This document shows, one piece after another, positions 25,106 to 34,319 of a stretch of DNA of 64,000 nt; position 1 is the first letter of the stretch; each line of letters starts with the position of its first letter. This DNA comes from Bin87 sp965262485 (GTDB taxonomy: Bacteria > Chloroflexota > Dehalococcoidia > Lucifugimonadales > UBA3495), in assembly GCA_965262485.1 (NCBI GenBank), contig OZ253540.1, forward strand, positions 1,302,001 to 1,366,000, read 5' to 3'. The notes under the pieces are model-generated. The model saw only the letters and a program-made list of their open reading frames with translations, had not been told where the DNA came from and did no database searches. Made by a program: the position numbers and the translations under genes.

Positions 25106-25636
25106 TCAGGAGCGGGTAACCTGACCCCAACGCGTCACCGCTTCCGTGGCTCCCAGTCGTCCCAGCAGGTCGTCTATTGTTGCGCCGTCCGGCGGCGCTT
25201 CCACGTGGCCCGCAATTTCAGCCAGCGGTGCCAGAACAAACGCCCGCTCCCGCATCCTGGCGTGGGGAATTTGCAGATCGGGTTCAACCACTGTCACCTG
25301 TCGGTTCCCATACACCAAAATGTCCACGTCGATCAGGCGTGGGCCCCAACGGTAGCTCGCCACCCGGCCAACCCTGCTCTCGGCGTATTGGCATTTGATC
25401 AACAGCTCCAGAGGGGTCAATTCGGTTTCAAAGCCCGCCGCCAGATTCAAAAATGCCGGTTGGTCCACCACTCCCCACGGTTCAGTTTCGTAAACCGAAG
25501 AACAACTCACCAACCGCAGCAGCGGTTCGGCGTCCAAAATCTGCAGGGCCTCTTGCAACGCCGCCAGCCGGTCGCCCATATTGCTGCCCAAACTCAGATA
25601 GGTAATTACCGACTCTGCCACTCCTCGGGCCTCCAT
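25106..25636 (-). CDS. folK: 2-amino-4-hydroxy-6-hydroxymethyldihydropteridine pyrophosphokinase
   Basis: HPPK transfers pyrophosphate from ATP to 6-hydroxymethyl-7,8-dihydropterin in folate synthesis. The signature blocks are YLSLGSNMGDR, SSVYETEPWGVVDQPAFLN, and RWGPRLIDVDILVYG with the metal-binding D-x-D, then PHARMRERAFVLAPLAEIAG. At 176 residues it is slightly longer than the typical 160. The start at 25636 overlaps folP by 31 bases; a GTG at 25621 would reduce the overlap. Coupled to folP in a folP-folK operon. Confidence 0.93.
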   Translation of the reverse strand: MEARGVAESVITYLSLGSNMGDRLAALQEALQILDAEPLLRLVSCSSVYETEPWGVVDQPAFLNLAAGFETELTPLELLIKCQYAESRVGRVASYRWGPRLIDVDILVYGNRQVTVVEPDLQIPHARMRERAFVLAPLAEIAGHVEAPPDGATIDDLLGRLGATEAVTRWGQVTRS

Positions 25637-26484
25637 CCGCGCACAACAGCGTCCGTCATACGCACGACTCTAACCATCTGCTTCACGTCGTGCACCCGCA
25701 CGATATCGGCGCCCCCAACAATGCTCAACGACACTGCGGCGGCTGTCCCCTCCATCCGGTCGTCCTCCGGCAGGTTCAACACGCGACCGATGGTTGACTT
25801 TCGGGATACACCCAACAACATCGGAAAGCCCATGCTCCTGATCTCGGGGAGCCGGCGTAGCAACTCCAGGTTGTGGTCGGCGGTTTTCCCGAACCCAATC
25901 CCCGGATCGACAATGATGTTGCCCTCATCAACGCCGGCCCCGGTGGCTACGGATACGCTCCGATTCAACCCCTCGATTACATCCGGCACCAGATCATGGT
26001 ATCGCGCTTCCCGTTGATTGTGCATGAGCGCCACCGGCACGCCGGCATCGGCGGCCACCCGCGCCATATCGCCGTCCGCCAGGAACCCCCAAACGTCGTT
26101 GATGATCGAGGCCCCGGCGTCAATCGCCCTGGCGGCCACCGATGCTTTGTACGTGTCGACGCTGACCGGTATCTTTACTGCCGCACACACCGCCCCCAGA
26201 CCGGGCATCAACCGCTCCAGTTCCTCAGCAGCCGACACCGGCGACCCGCCCGGTCGCGTCGATTCGGCGCCTATATCTATGATGTCGGCGCCGTCGGCTT
26301 CCATCCGCAGAGCCAGGGCAACAGCCGAATCCACATCGGCAGCCAACCCGTCGCCCGAAAAGGAATCGGGAGTCAGATTAATGATTCCCATTACGTAGGT
26401 GCGTCGCCCCCACTGGAACAGGCCCGCCCCCGCTGACGCTTTCCGTCCGCTCATCATCGAATTGCTGCAATCAATTTCCGGCAT
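25606..26484 (-). CDS. folP: Dihydropteroate synthase
   Basis: DHPS condenses the HPPK product with p-aminobenzoate to dihydropteroate, the sulfonamide target. GIINLTPDSFSGDG and DIGAESTRPG are the two Prosite signatures; VDTYKASVAARAIDAGASIINDVWG, DPGIGFGKT, GVSRKSTIG and the C-terminal RVHDVKQ complete the TIM barrel and its pterin and phosphate contacts. At 292 residues it is intact. The N-terminal 25 residues are variable, so the exact start (26484 or the downstream ATG at 26451) is uncertain. First gene of folP-folK; folE and folB are not nearby. Confidence 0.94.
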   Translation of the reverse strand: MPEIDCSNSMMSGRKASAGAGLFQWGRRTYVMGIINLTPDSFSGDGLAADVDSAVALALRMEADGADIIDIGAESTRPGGSPVSAAEELERLMPGLGAVCAAVKIPVSVDTYKASVAARAIDAGASIINDVWGFLADGDMARVAADAGVPVALMHNQREARYHDLVPDVIEGLNRSVSVATGAGVDEGNIIVDPGIGFGKTADHNLELLRRLPEIRSMGFPMLLGVSRKSTIGRVLNLPEDDRMEGTAAAVSLSIVGGADIVRVHDVKQMVRVVRMTDAVVRGWRPEEWQSR

Positions 26485-26551
26485 CGATCTTCACCTGTGT
26501 AACCCTCGGCGTCCATTATATGCCTGAATCCAGTTGACCACCTTGCCACAT

Positions 26552-26741
26552 GAGGGCAAACGCATTCTAATTTAAATCGGCTTTGCAGGCGTCCGTCATT
26601 CCCGCGAAAGCGGGAATCCAGGTCGTTTGGTTGTACGTCAACTGTCTGGAAGCAAGCTGTATGGATTCCCGCTTTCGCGGGAATGACGGTACGGGAATGA
26701 CGGTATATGAGGTCCCCTAAAGTTAGAATGCGTTTGCCCTG
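26552..26741. repeat. MITE-like element, family C, copy 1
   Basis: Perfect 18-bp inverted repeats (AGGGCAAACGCATTCTAA at 26553-26570 and its complement at 26723-26740), flanked by the perfect 10-bp direct repeat CTTGCCACAT (26542-26551 and 26742-26751). It carries two REP hairpins, GTCATTCCCGCGAAAGCGGG at 26595 and its inverse at 26663-26687. It was inserted in the leader of the pccB-like gene; the rest of the 321-base gap shows nothing else. Confidence 0.88.
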
Positions 26742-26805
26742 CTTGCCACATTAGCAAAGTTGCCCATACTGTGACCGTTTGATAGCATTGCGCATGGAGG
26801 TCGCC

Positions 26806-28374
26806 TTGTCCACCAATCACGAACAAATCACCGATAAAAATCTGGACGACCTGATCCGGCTTGGTGAACAGGCCCGACTGGGCGGTGGCCAGAACCGTAT
26901 CGACCAGCAGCACCAGCGCGGCAAACTCACCGCCCGCGAACGCCTCGCTGTCCTGATGGACGAAGGCACTTTCCAGGAAATCGACCGTTTCGTCACCCAC
27001 CGGACCACCGATTTCGGCCTCGCCGACCGCACTGTCCTCGGTGATGCGGTGGTCACCGGATACGGCAATATCGACGGGCGCCAAGTATTCGCCTACTCCC
27101 AGGACTTCACCGTGTTCGGCGGCTCCCTCTCCGAAGTGGTGGGACAAAAAATCTGCAAGGTCATGGACCTGGCCGCCAAAACCGGTTGCCCGATGATCGG
27201 CATCTGCGACTCCGGAGGCGCCCGCATCCAGGAAGGCGCGCTAAGCCTCGCCGCCTACGGCGACATATTCCTGCGCAACACCATGTATTCCGGCGTCATT
27301 CCGCAAATCTCGGTGATCATGGGGCCATCGGCAGGTGGCGCAGTTTATTCTCCGGCCATCACCGACTTTATCTTTATGGTGCGCGGCGCCGGGCAAATGT
27401 ACATCACCGGCCCCGACGTGGTGCGGGCCGTAACCGGAGAGGACGTTACCCACGACCAGCTGGGTGGAGCCGATGCCCACGGTTCCCGCAGCGGTGTGGC
27501 GCATTTCGTTTACGACACCGAAGAGGATTGTCTGGCAGAAGTGCGCCGGCTGGTCAGTTTCCTGCCGCTGAACAATCTCGATGATCCCCCCGTTTACCGC
27601 ACCGCCGACAACGCCGACCGCACCAACGACTCCCTGCGCACCATCGTGCCGCCGGAGCCCAACCGCCCGTACGATGTTCGTGAGGTTATCTACAGCATCG
27701 TGGACGACGAAGAATTCATGGAAGTCCAGTCCACCTACGCCCCCAACATCGTGGTCGGGTTCGGCAGGATGGGCGGCCGCACCGTCGGCCTGGTGGGCAA
27801 CCAGCCGGCGTTCCTGGCCGGTGTCCTCGACATCAACGCCTCCGCCAAGGCGTCCCGATTCGTGCGGTTCTGCGACTGTTTCAACGTGCCACTGGTTACG
27901 CTCGTTGACGTTCCCGGGTTCATGCCCGGCACCGAGCAGGAATACGGCGGCATCATTCGCCACGGCGCCAAGCTGATCTACGCCTACGCCGAGGCCACCG
28001 TGCCCAAGGTTGCCGTCATTACTCGCAAGGCTTACGGCGGGGCCTACATCGTGATGAGCAGCAAGCATCTGCGATCCGACGTCAACCTGGCCTGGCCCTC
28101 CGCCGAAATCGCCGTTATGGGACCGGACGGCGCCGTCAACATCATCTACCGGGAGGAAATCGCGCGCGCCGACAACCCCGACGACCGCCGCGCCGAACTG
28201 ATCACCGACTACCAGCAGCGCTTTACCAACCCCTACGTGGCAGCCAATCGCGGCTATCTTGATGACGTTATCGACCCGGCCCAAACGCGGCCCGTCATAA
28301 TCCGCGCGCTGGAGATGCTGCAAAACAAACGCGACACCCTGCCGGCAAAAAAGCACGGCAACATCCCGCTATAA
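26806..28374 (+). CDS. pccB: Acyl-CoA carboxylase carboxyltransferase (propionyl-CoA carboxylase beta type)
   Basis: Carboxyltransferase beta subunit that moves CO2 from carboxybiotin to propionyl-CoA or acetyl-CoA. Two crotonase-like halves are seen: the first with GKLTARERLAVLMDEGTFQE, SQDFTVFGGSLSE, CDSGGARIQEGALSL and MGPSAGGAVYSPA; the second with VGNQPAFLAGVLDINASAKA, FVRFCDCFNVPLVTLVDVPG and SKAYGGAYIVMSS-like ITRKAYGGAYIVMSS. At 522 residues it is complete. TTG at 26806 follows GGAGGT; an ATG at 26794 inside that site is the alternative. No biotin carboxylase or BCCP gene is adjacent, so the alpha subunit must be elsewhere. The substrate is inferred from family similarity only. Confidence 0.9.
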   Translation: MSTNHEQITDKNLDDLIRLGEQARLGGGQNRIDQQHQRGKLTARERLAVLMDEGTFQEIDRFVTHRTTDFGLADRTVLGDAVVTGYGNIDGRQVFAYSQDFTVFGGSLSEVVGQKICKVMDLAAKTGCPMIGICDSGGARIQEGALSLAAYGDIFLRNTMYSGVIPQISVIMGPSAGGAVYSPAITDFIFMVRGAGQMYITGPDVVRAVTGEDVTHDQLGGADAHGSRSGVAHFVYDTEEDCLAEVRRLVSFLPLNNLDDPPVYRTADNADRTNDSLRTIVPPEPNRPYDVREVIYSIVDDEEFMEVQSTYAPNIVVGFGRMGGRTVGLVGNQPAFLAGVLDINASAKASRFVRFCDCFNVPLVTLVDVPGFMPGTEQEYGGIIRHGAKLIYAYAEATVPKVAVITRKAYGGAYIVMSSKHLRSDVNLAWPSAEIAVMGPDGAVNIIYREEIARADNPDDRRAELITDYQQRFTNPYVAANRGYLDDVIDPAQTRPVIIRALEMLQNKRDTLPAKKHGNIPL

Positions 28375-28383
28375 TGCGGGTAT

Positions 28384-28818
28384 ATGGCGCAAGAGGAGTG
28401 CAGGCAGACGCTGTGGGTTGGCATACCGAGCATTCCGGCGCACCGTGTTGGACAAGCATTTGCGACATTCTTCATTGCCATAGCATTATCCATCACGATT
28501 GACGTACTGCTGATTACCCACAATCATAAACCGGAAACATGGCAGCTGACCGCCGAAAGCGTATTTGACGATGGCAGTTCAATCGTGGCCTGGGCCCTGG
28601 CAGCGACCTGGCCGCTTATGGAGGTGTTAAGAATGGTACTCGCAGGTATATGGGAAAAACGAACGCTCCGCCGAGGCCGGGAACAAGGCCGCAAGGAAGG
28701 CCGTGCGGAAAATCAGCGGCTCTGGTTGGCGTGGAACGAGCGCCGACAACGAGCTGAGGAACGGGGTGAACCTTTCGACGAACCGCCGCCCGGAAGCGCA
28801 CCCAATGACAACGCATAA
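28384..28818 (+). CDS. Small two-helix membrane protein of unknown function
   Basis: Product of 144 residues with two hydrophobic spans (about 22-45 and 66-89), then a strongly charged helical tail ending ERGEPFDEPPPGSAPNDNA, which probably lies in the cytoplasm. No domain recognised. It begins 9 bases after the pccB stop, with no ribosome site; the hairpin CCCGCTATAATGCGGG sits at the junction, and its loop TATAAT would place a promoter very close to the start, so the mRNA might be leaderless. Function unknown. Confidence 0.6.
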   Translation: MAQEECRQTLWVGIPSIPAHRVGQAFATFFIAIALSITIDVLLITHNHKPETWQLTAESVFDDGSSIVAWALAATWPLMEVLRMVLAGIWEKRTLRRGREQGRKEGRAENQRLWLAWNERRQRAEERGEPFDEPPPGSAPNDNA

Positions 28819-28848
28819 GCGTAGCGATCCGCGAGGGAGTAGATAACC

Positions 28849-29874
28849 ATGCAGTTCGGAGTCTTCTATCAAATCCCCTGTGGCGACGATCAATCCCCCG
28901 CCGCCCGGTACGCCGACGTGATGTCTCAAGTGCAGTTGGCCGACGAGCTTGGCTACGACATGGCCTGGTTGGCCGAGTTGCATTTTGCCAGGCGTTTCTC
29001 GGTCATGCCCGCTCCCCTCCTGATGGCATCGGCTCTATCGCAAACCACCAGCCGCATCATGCTGGGCACCGCGGTCAACCTGCTGCCCCTGCATCACCCC
29101 CTGCGGATCGCCGAAGAAGTGGCGACCCTGGACGTACTTTCCGGTGGCCGGGCCATTTTCGGCATCGGGCGCGGTTCAAATCCCAACCACTACCGCGGTT
29201 ACGGTATCCCCATCGAAGAGCGCAACGATCGCTTCATCGAGGGATTGGAGATGACGCTCCGCGCCTGGACGGAAGAACAGCTGGATTATGAAGGCCGGTT
29301 CTACCATGCCGAAGGCGTCCGCGTCGAACCCCGGCCCATCCAGCAGCCCCATCCGCCCGTGTACGTGGCATCCAACGGCGCCGACACCTTCCCTCTGGTG
29401 GGGAGCCTCGGCCACAACATCCTGGTAACTCCCATGATAATCACCGTGGAGGGAGTCAGCAACGGTCTCGCCATATACCGGGAGACCCTCGCCGAACACA
29501 ACCACAACCCGTCGGCGGTCAAGGTCGTCGTCAACGTGCCGGTCCATGTCGCAGAAACCGCCGACGAGGCCACGGCCAATTTCGCCCCCACCGTTAACAA
29601 CTACCTCGGCACCCTCCGGAGTATGCAGAACAATTCCCGCGGCTCGTCCCGCGCCAGCCAGCTAACCTACGACGACATCCACAACGAGCTGGGAGCAATC
29701 GGCACGCCCCGCCAGGTGATCGAAAGGCTGGAATCCTTCAACGACAAGTACGATGCCCAGGAGTTCATGTGCTGGTTCAATATCGGCGGTGTACTCAGCA
29801 ACGAAGCGGTGGGTCGTTCGATGCGCCTGTTCGCCGAAGAAGTGATGCCCCACTTCCGCAACGGAGCCGGGTAG
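28849..29874 (+). CDS. LLM-class flavin-dependent oxidoreductase
   Basis: Luciferase-like monooxygenase of 341 residues with MQFGVFYQIP, VQLADELGYDMAWLAELHF, MLGTAVNLLPLHHPLRIAEE, LSGGRAIFGIGRGSNPNHYRGYG and QQPHPPVYVA, the core (beta/alpha)8 barrel with the FMN phosphate site near the GRGS loop. It belongs to the luciferase-alpha-like branch, unlike the F420-type at 61657. AGGGAG lies ahead of the ATG. Same strand as the small membrane protein (gap 30) and rarA. Substrate unknown; such enzymes oxidise recalcitrant organics in related organisms. Confidence 0.92.
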   Translation: MQFGVFYQIPCGDDQSPAARYADVMSQVQLADELGYDMAWLAELHFARRFSVMPAPLLMASALSQTTSRIMLGTAVNLLPLHHPLRIAEEVATLDVLSGGRAIFGIGRGSNPNHYRGYGIPIEERNDRFIEGLEMTLRAWTEEQLDYEGRFYHAEGVRVEPRPIQQPHPPVYVASNGADTFPLVGSLGHNILVTPMIITVEGVSNGLAIYRETLAEHNHNPSAVKVVVNVPVHVAETADEATANFAPTVNNYLGTLRSMQNNSRGSSRASQLTYDDIHNELGAIGTPRQVIERLESFNDKYDAQEFMCWFNIGGVLSNEAVGRSMRLFAEEVMPHFRNGAG

Positions 29875-29933
29875 AACAACCTGGTTGCAGACCGGGTCGC
29901 GGTAACGAATCAGGCCGAACCGACGATAATACG

Positions 29934-31277
29934 ATGACCGGCCGCCACGACCCCGGATCCCTGTTTGAACATGGGCGTCAGCAGAACGCCTTGGATACCG
30001 CGCCCCTGGCCGAGCGGATGCGCCCCGCCAGCTTCGATGAGTTCGTGGGCCAGCAGCATATCCTGGGTGAAGGCAAAGTATTGCGCCGTTCCATCGACGC
30101 CGACCGCGTCCCGTCTATCCTGTTATGGGGGCCGCCGGGATCCGGAAAAACCACCCTTGCCCGACTGATCGCCACCGTAACCCGCTCCCATTTTGAACCC
30201 ATCAGCGCCGTCTCCTCCGGCGTCGCCGATCTGCGTCGGTCGGTGGCAGAGGCCCGGGAAAGACAGGGCCTGTACCAACAGCAGACCATCCTTTTCGTGG
30301 ATGAAATTCACCGCTTCAACAAGGCCCAACAGGATGTGATTCTGCCCTACGTGGAAGACGGAACCATCACTTTCATCGGCGCGACCACCGAAAACCCGTC
30401 GTTTGAAGTCAACGCGCCCCTGCTCTCCCGCAGTCGGGTCTTCACGCTGTACGCGCTGGAAGCTGACCAGGTTGCCGACATCATCAACCGCGCCCTGACC
30501 GACCACCGCCGTGGACTCGCCAGTGTTTCTCCATCCCTCGATCCCGATGCTCTAACCCATCTCGTCAACATCGCCAACGGTGACGCCCGCGTCGCTCTCA
30601 ACGCCCTGGAGATGGCAGCGCTCGCTGCCGAACCCGATGCGCAGGGCCGACGCACCATCACAATCGACACCATCTCCGACGCCCTCCAGCGGCGCACGCC
30701 TCAATACGACAAAGCCGGAGACAGTCACTACGACACCATCTCGGCTTTCATCAAATCGGTGCGCGGGTCATCGCCCGATGGCGCCCTGTACTGGCTGGCC
30801 CGTATGCTGGAAGCCGGCGAAGACCCCTTGTTCATAGCCCGGCGGCTGGTGATACTGGCCGCCGAAGACATCGGGCTCGCCAACCCGGGAGCCCTTCCGG
30901 TGGCGGTGGCCGCTCAGCAGGCCGTCCATTTCATCGGCCTTCCCGAGGGTCGCATTCCCCTTGCCGAAGCCACCGTGTATCTGGCCACGTCCCCCAAGAG
31001 CAACGCGGCTTATATGGGATTGGAGCGTGCGCTGGAAGCAGTTCGCAAAGAGCCGCACGAACCCGTGCCTCTGCACCTGCGCAACGCGGTAACCGATCTG
31101 ATGCGGGGAATGGGATACGGCGCCGGATACAAATACAGCCACGACTACGAAGGCCACTTCGATCCCCAGGAATACCTGCCGCCCAATCTGGCCGGGCAAA
31201 GTTACTACCAGCCATCCGACCAGGGTTCGGAAGCCGCCATCGCGGAACGGCTGCGTCGTTGGTGGGGAAGCTCCTGA
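29934..31277 (+). CDS. rarA: Replication-associated recombination protein A (RarA/MgsA)
   Basis: AAA+ clamp-loader-like ATPase acting at stalled replication forks. LAERMRPASFDEFVGQQHIL is the family's N-terminal block, Walker A is LLWGPPGSGKTTLA, Walker B is ILFVDEIHRFNKAQQD, and sensor 1 is FIGATTENPSFEVN. The C-terminal tetramerisation region (RRLVILAAEDIGLANP, VALATSPKSNAAY-like YLATSPKSNAAYMGLERAL, YKYSHDYEGHF) is complete. At 447 residues from the ATG at 29934 it is of normal length; the open frame upstream overlaps the LLM gene and was not used. Confidence 0.94.
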   Translation: MTGRHDPGSLFEHGRQQNALDTAPLAERMRPASFDEFVGQQHILGEGKVLRRSIDADRVPSILLWGPPGSGKTTLARLIATVTRSHFEPISAVSSGVADLRRSVAEARERQGLYQQQTILFVDEIHRFNKAQQDVILPYVEDGTITFIGATTENPSFEVNAPLLSRSRVFTLYALEADQVADIINRALTDHRRGLASVSPSLDPDALTHLVNIANGDARVALNALEMAALAAEPDAQGRRTITIDTISDALQRRTPQYDKAGDSHYDTISAFIKSVRGSSPDGALYWLARMLEAGEDPLFIARRLVILAAEDIGLANPGALPVAVAAQQAVHFIGLPEGRIPLAEATVYLATSPKSNAAYMGLERALEAVRKEPHEPVPLHLRNAVTDLMRGMGYGAGYKYSHDYEGHFDPQEYLPPNLAGQSYYQPSDQGSEAAIAERLRRWWGSS

Positions 31278-31361
31278 CCCCGGTTGTGCCGTTGGTATCG
31301 CCAGCGATTGACGGTCGCTGTTGGCGGCTTCAGGTCACTGATACGCGAAAAACGGGCGCCT

Positions 31362-32291
31362 CTACGGCGACGTAATCACCTGGATCAACTGCGCCACGTT
31401 CAGGTCTGGCCTCAACCGCCTTGCCACCGATGCCTTCACCTGCCAACCCACAAAGGTGTGCTGCGCCAGAACCGAGGGCGTGAGGCGGTCGGGAACCTGC
31501 AAGCGAAACTCCCAGCTCGTCTCGTCCCCGGCGATCAGTCGGGCGGGCCGCTGGAACACCTGAACATCCTCCACGGTGCGAGATTGTCGGGTGCCGCACC
31601 TCTCCCACCGCGACAGTTCAACCTTCAGTTCACGGCCGGCAAACGATTCTCGAGGCCGCACCCGCAGCGTGCCGTCCACCGTGCCCCCGTTGGCCACCTG
31701 TCCCGTCAGCAGCTCGATTTCCAGCTGCACCTGGCGGTAATCCTGGGTTGCCACCGGTGTTGCCGGCAATCTCTCGCCACCCAACGCCGCCGAATCGGCG
31801 CGCGCAAAAACCACCAGCTCACGGGTGTCATTCCCAACCTTCACCTGCGTCAGGTTCGCCAACAGCCCATCGCTCTGGGGAGCCCAGTCCGCCTTTGCTT
31901 CCACGTACGCGGATAGTTCCCACGTAATATGCGCGTACTTCCCCTTCACCGTCGGCGGCGCCTGCAACGGCAGTCGCAACTGCACCGGATACCGATACGT
32001 AACTCCGGCCTCCATTTCGGCGTCTTTAACGAAACCAACGTCGGACGAAAACGGGCCTTGTTGACCACGGTCTCGCCGGCGGCGACCCAGCGGTCCGGAG
32101 GGCATCACTTCACGGGCCGAGTCTATCCGCAGCAGTTCCGTTTGCGACAGCCTGGCCAATCCAAACGTCGCCACAAAAGACCGCCGCGGCCTTACCACCA
32201 CCTCGGCATCAAGCAGGTCCCCCGGATACAATGGTCGGCTCGCCACTTCGACCGTTAGATCGGCCACTGGCGAATCGGAACGCCGGAACAT
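31362..32291 (-). CDS. Probable arrestin-like beta-sandwich protein
   Basis: Protein of 309 residues, mostly short alternating strands with no signal peptide or membrane span. The N-terminal part (DLTVEVASRPLYPGDLLDAEVVVRP) and the mid part (VQLEIELLTGQVANGGTVDG, LRVRPRES) look like two related arrestin-type sandwiches, each beginning with a strand and a P/G-rich turn followed by an alternating V-x-V strand. HTFVGWQVKASVARR near the end is likewise strand-rich. No catalytic motif is seen. The fold call is by eye and could be wrong. It converges on rarA and is close to the isochorismatase-like gene. Confidence 0.5.
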   Translation of the reverse strand: MFRRSDSPVADLTVEVASRPLYPGDLLDAEVVVRPRRSFVATFGLARLSQTELLRIDSAREVMPSGPLGRRRRDRGQQGPFSSDVGFVKDAEMEAGVTYRYPVQLRLPLQAPPTVKGKYAHITWELSAYVEAKADWAPQSDGLLANLTQVKVGNDTRELVVFARADSAALGGERLPATPVATQDYRQVQLEIELLTGQVANGGTVDGTLRVRPRESFAGRELKVELSRWERCGTRQSRTVEDVQVFQRPARLIAGDETSWEFRLQVPDRLTPSVLAQHTFVGWQVKASVARRLRPDLNVAQLIQVITSP

Positions 32292-32336
32292 GGGGCAACG
32301 CCTCCCGCCGCTTCAGGCAGCGGCAATTCAGCGGAT

Positions 32337-32927
32337 TCAGCTGGAACGTATTGCGTCCACCGCTTCGCTGGCGGTGACGATTTCGGCCTGCCGATTCAAA
32401 ATGCGGCCGATCAGAAAATCGTGTACTTCAGGCTCGCTATCGGCGCAACAATCGGCAACTATGAACAGCCGGTAATCCCGGTCCGATGCGTACCGGGTGG
32501 TCGAAAGCACCACACCGCTGGTGGCATATCCCAACAGTATTATCGTGTTGATATTGTTTCCCGTCAGCGCTACATCCAGTCCGGTGCCGAACAACGCGTT
32601 GACCCGGTGCTTGCCCACCACCACTTCTCCGTCGCGGGGACGCACGTCCGGATGAATCACCGCCACCGGATCGAATACCGCCGGCTGTCCCGAGGCTTTT
32701 CGGGCGCCGAAGGTTTTATTCCGTTCGCTGATTTCGGGATAGCCGGGCCGAAAAACAGTGGCGCAATAACACACCATCATCCCGGCCTCCCGGGCGGCGG
32801 CCTGCAACTCCACCGTCTTTTGCACCACACCGCGCTCCACGGCATGGGCCAGCGTTCCCATCGCATCAGCGTAAAAATCGGCGATCAGCAACGCCGTCGT
32901 ACTGCGGTCTATACTGAAATCAGCCAT
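32337..32927 (-). CDS. Isochorismatase-family hydrolase lacking the catalytic cysteine
   Basis: Isochorismatase/nicotinamidase fold of 196 residues. The catalytic Asp17 (LLIADFY) and Lys106 (VVVGKHRVNALFGTGLD) are present, and GYATSGVVLSTTRYASDRDY matches the family's nucleophile helix. At the nucleophile position (C in G-x-x-T-x-x-C-V) the residue is Val139. Amidase chemistry through a thioester is therefore unlikely; true isochorismatases such as EntB also lack the cysteine, so a hydrolase of that kind or another role remains possible. It lies 60 bases after ltaE on the same strand. Confidence 0.85.
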   Translation of the reverse strand: MADFSIDRSTTALLIADFYADAMGTLAHAVERGVVQKTVELQAAAREAGMMVCYCATVFRPGYPEISERNKTFGARKASGQPAVFDPVAVIHPDVRPRDGEVVVGKHRVNALFGTGLDVALTGNNINTIILLGYATSGVVLSTTRYASDRDYRLFIVADCCADSEPEVHDFLIGRILNRQAEIVTASEAVDAIRSS

Positions 32928-32987
32928 CGTGCGCTCCCGTCATGATGATCCAGACTAACTCGGAAACCGGGCCCGTCGCCGCCCAGC

Positions 32988-34046
32988 CTATGCGGCTCCG
33001 GCCATCCGCCGCACGGTGCCATTGATTCGGGAAAGCGCCTCGTCAACGTCGCCCGCCGTGATGTGACGGTGCGTGACCATGCGCAAAGCCTGGTCGCGGC
33101 TGTGGCTCACCAATACGCCGTCTTCACGCAGCGCGGCGATAACCTCCCTGGCATCGCCAACCTTCTCCCGGTCAACCTCAAATATCACGATGTTGGTCTG
33201 GATGCCATCTTCATCTACGGTCAGGCCATCAACGTTCGCCAGGCCAGCCGCCAGCCGGCGGGCGTTGGCATGATCATCGGCCAGTCGTTCCACCATCGTA
33301 TCCAGCGCTACCAGACCCGCCGCGGCCAGCACCCCGGCCTGACGCATTCCGCCGCCAACCATCTTCCGCCATTTGCGGGCCTTGCCGATAAACTCCTCAG
33401 AGCCGCACAGCACCGAGCCCACCGGACAGGAAAGGGCCTTGGACAGGCAGAAACTCACGTCGTCCACGTCTTTGGTCAGCTCCGAGGCCGGCACCTCCAG
33501 CGCCACCGCCGCGTTGAATATCCGCGCCCCGTCCAGATGCACCGCAGCGCCGGCGGCGTGGGCAACGTCCACCACCTCCCGGGTATCTTGCGGAGTCATC
33601 ACCCCGCCGCTACAGCGGTTGTGGGTGTTTTCCAGGCAGACTAACGTAGTGGCCGGGACGTGGATGTTGGAACTGTCCCGCACGGCGGCGGCCACGTCCT
33701 GCGCCGAAATCCGACCGTTGACGTCGTTGGGAACCAGCCGGATTTGCGCCCCCGCCAGTGCGGTCGGCCCCGCCGATTCGTTCCAGAACATGTGGGCTTC
33801 CTGCCCCATAATCATCTCGTCGCCACGGCTGCACCAGGCCAGCGCTGCGACCAGATTGCTCATCGTCCCGCTCGCCGTTAGCAAACCCGCTTCCTGTCCC
33901 ATCAGGTCGGCGGCGCGCTCCTGCAGGGCGTTGATGGTCGGGTCTTCGCCAAAGACATCATCGCCAACCTCGGCGGCGGCCATTGCGCGGCGCATCTCAT
34001 CGGTGGGGTGGGTAACGGTATCACTCCGCAGGTCAATCAGTGCCAT
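32988..34046 (-). CDS. ltaE: Low-specificity L-threonine aldolase
   Basis: PLP-dependent fold-type I aldolase of 352 residues, splitting L-threonine or L-allo-threonine to glycine and acetaldehyde. Visible marks are IDLRSDTVTHPTDEMRRAM, VGDDVFGEDPTINALQE, His85 stacking on PLP, LENTHNRCSGGV, HLDGARIFNA (Asp172, Arg175) and the Schiff-base Lys203 in FCLSKALSCPVGS. The C-terminal small domain is complete. It is upstream of the isochorismatase-like gene on the same strand; a shared transcript is likely. A family C element lies in its upstream gap. Confidence 0.93.
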   Translation of the reverse strand: MALIDLRSDTVTHPTDEMRRAMAAAEVGDDVFGEDPTINALQERAADLMGQEAGLLTASGTMSNLVAALAWCSRGDEMIMGQEAHMFWNESAGPTALAGAQIRLVPNDVNGRISAQDVAAAVRDSSNIHVPATTLVCLENTHNRCSGGVMTPQDTREVVDVAHAAGAAVHLDGARIFNAAVALEVPASELTKDVDDVSFCLSKALSCPVGSVLCGSEEFIGKARKWRKMVGGGMRQAGVLAAAGLVALDTMVERLADDHANARRLAAGLANVDGLTVDEDGIQTNIVIFEVDREKVGDAREVIAALREDGVLVSHSRDQALRMVTHRHITAGDVDEALSRINGTVRRMAGAA

Positions 34047-34140
34047 AGTGCCTCCGAGACAATATCAGCCGCTTCGCCGCGACATTTCCCGCCATTCTAG
34101 CACTAACCACGCACGCGCTCTACCACCCCGCGCCGGCACA

Positions 34141-34319
34141 TCAGGGCAAACGCATTCTAGTTGGCGATCTGGTCACTCCGGCGAAAGAACGTCACCCCGT
34201 ACTTGATACGGGGCCGGAGTCCAAAGACTGTAAACTGAAACAATCTGAAAATGCGCCAGCGATTGCAGCCACTGGATTCCCGCTTCCGCGGGAATGACGG
34301 GGGGAATGCGTTTGCCCCG
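34141..34319. repeat. MITE-like element, family C, copy 2
   Basis: Left end CAGGGCAAACGCATTCTAG and right end GGAATGCGTTTGCCCC match the ends of copy 1 at 26552. The 10-bp direct repeat CGCCGGCACA flanks it (34131-34140 and 34320-34329). Inside are a GTCACCCCGTACTTGATACG motif near 34190 and the REP hairpin at 34272-34298. The rest of the 386-base gap holds only an FR motif (CTGAGCTTGTCGAAGGATCA) near 34395. Confidence 0.87.

Noticed and set aside
27241..28356. Minus-strand open frame of 371 codons opposite pccB
   Set aside because: Antisense to a clear carboxyltransferase; the translation is low-complexity G/V-rich.
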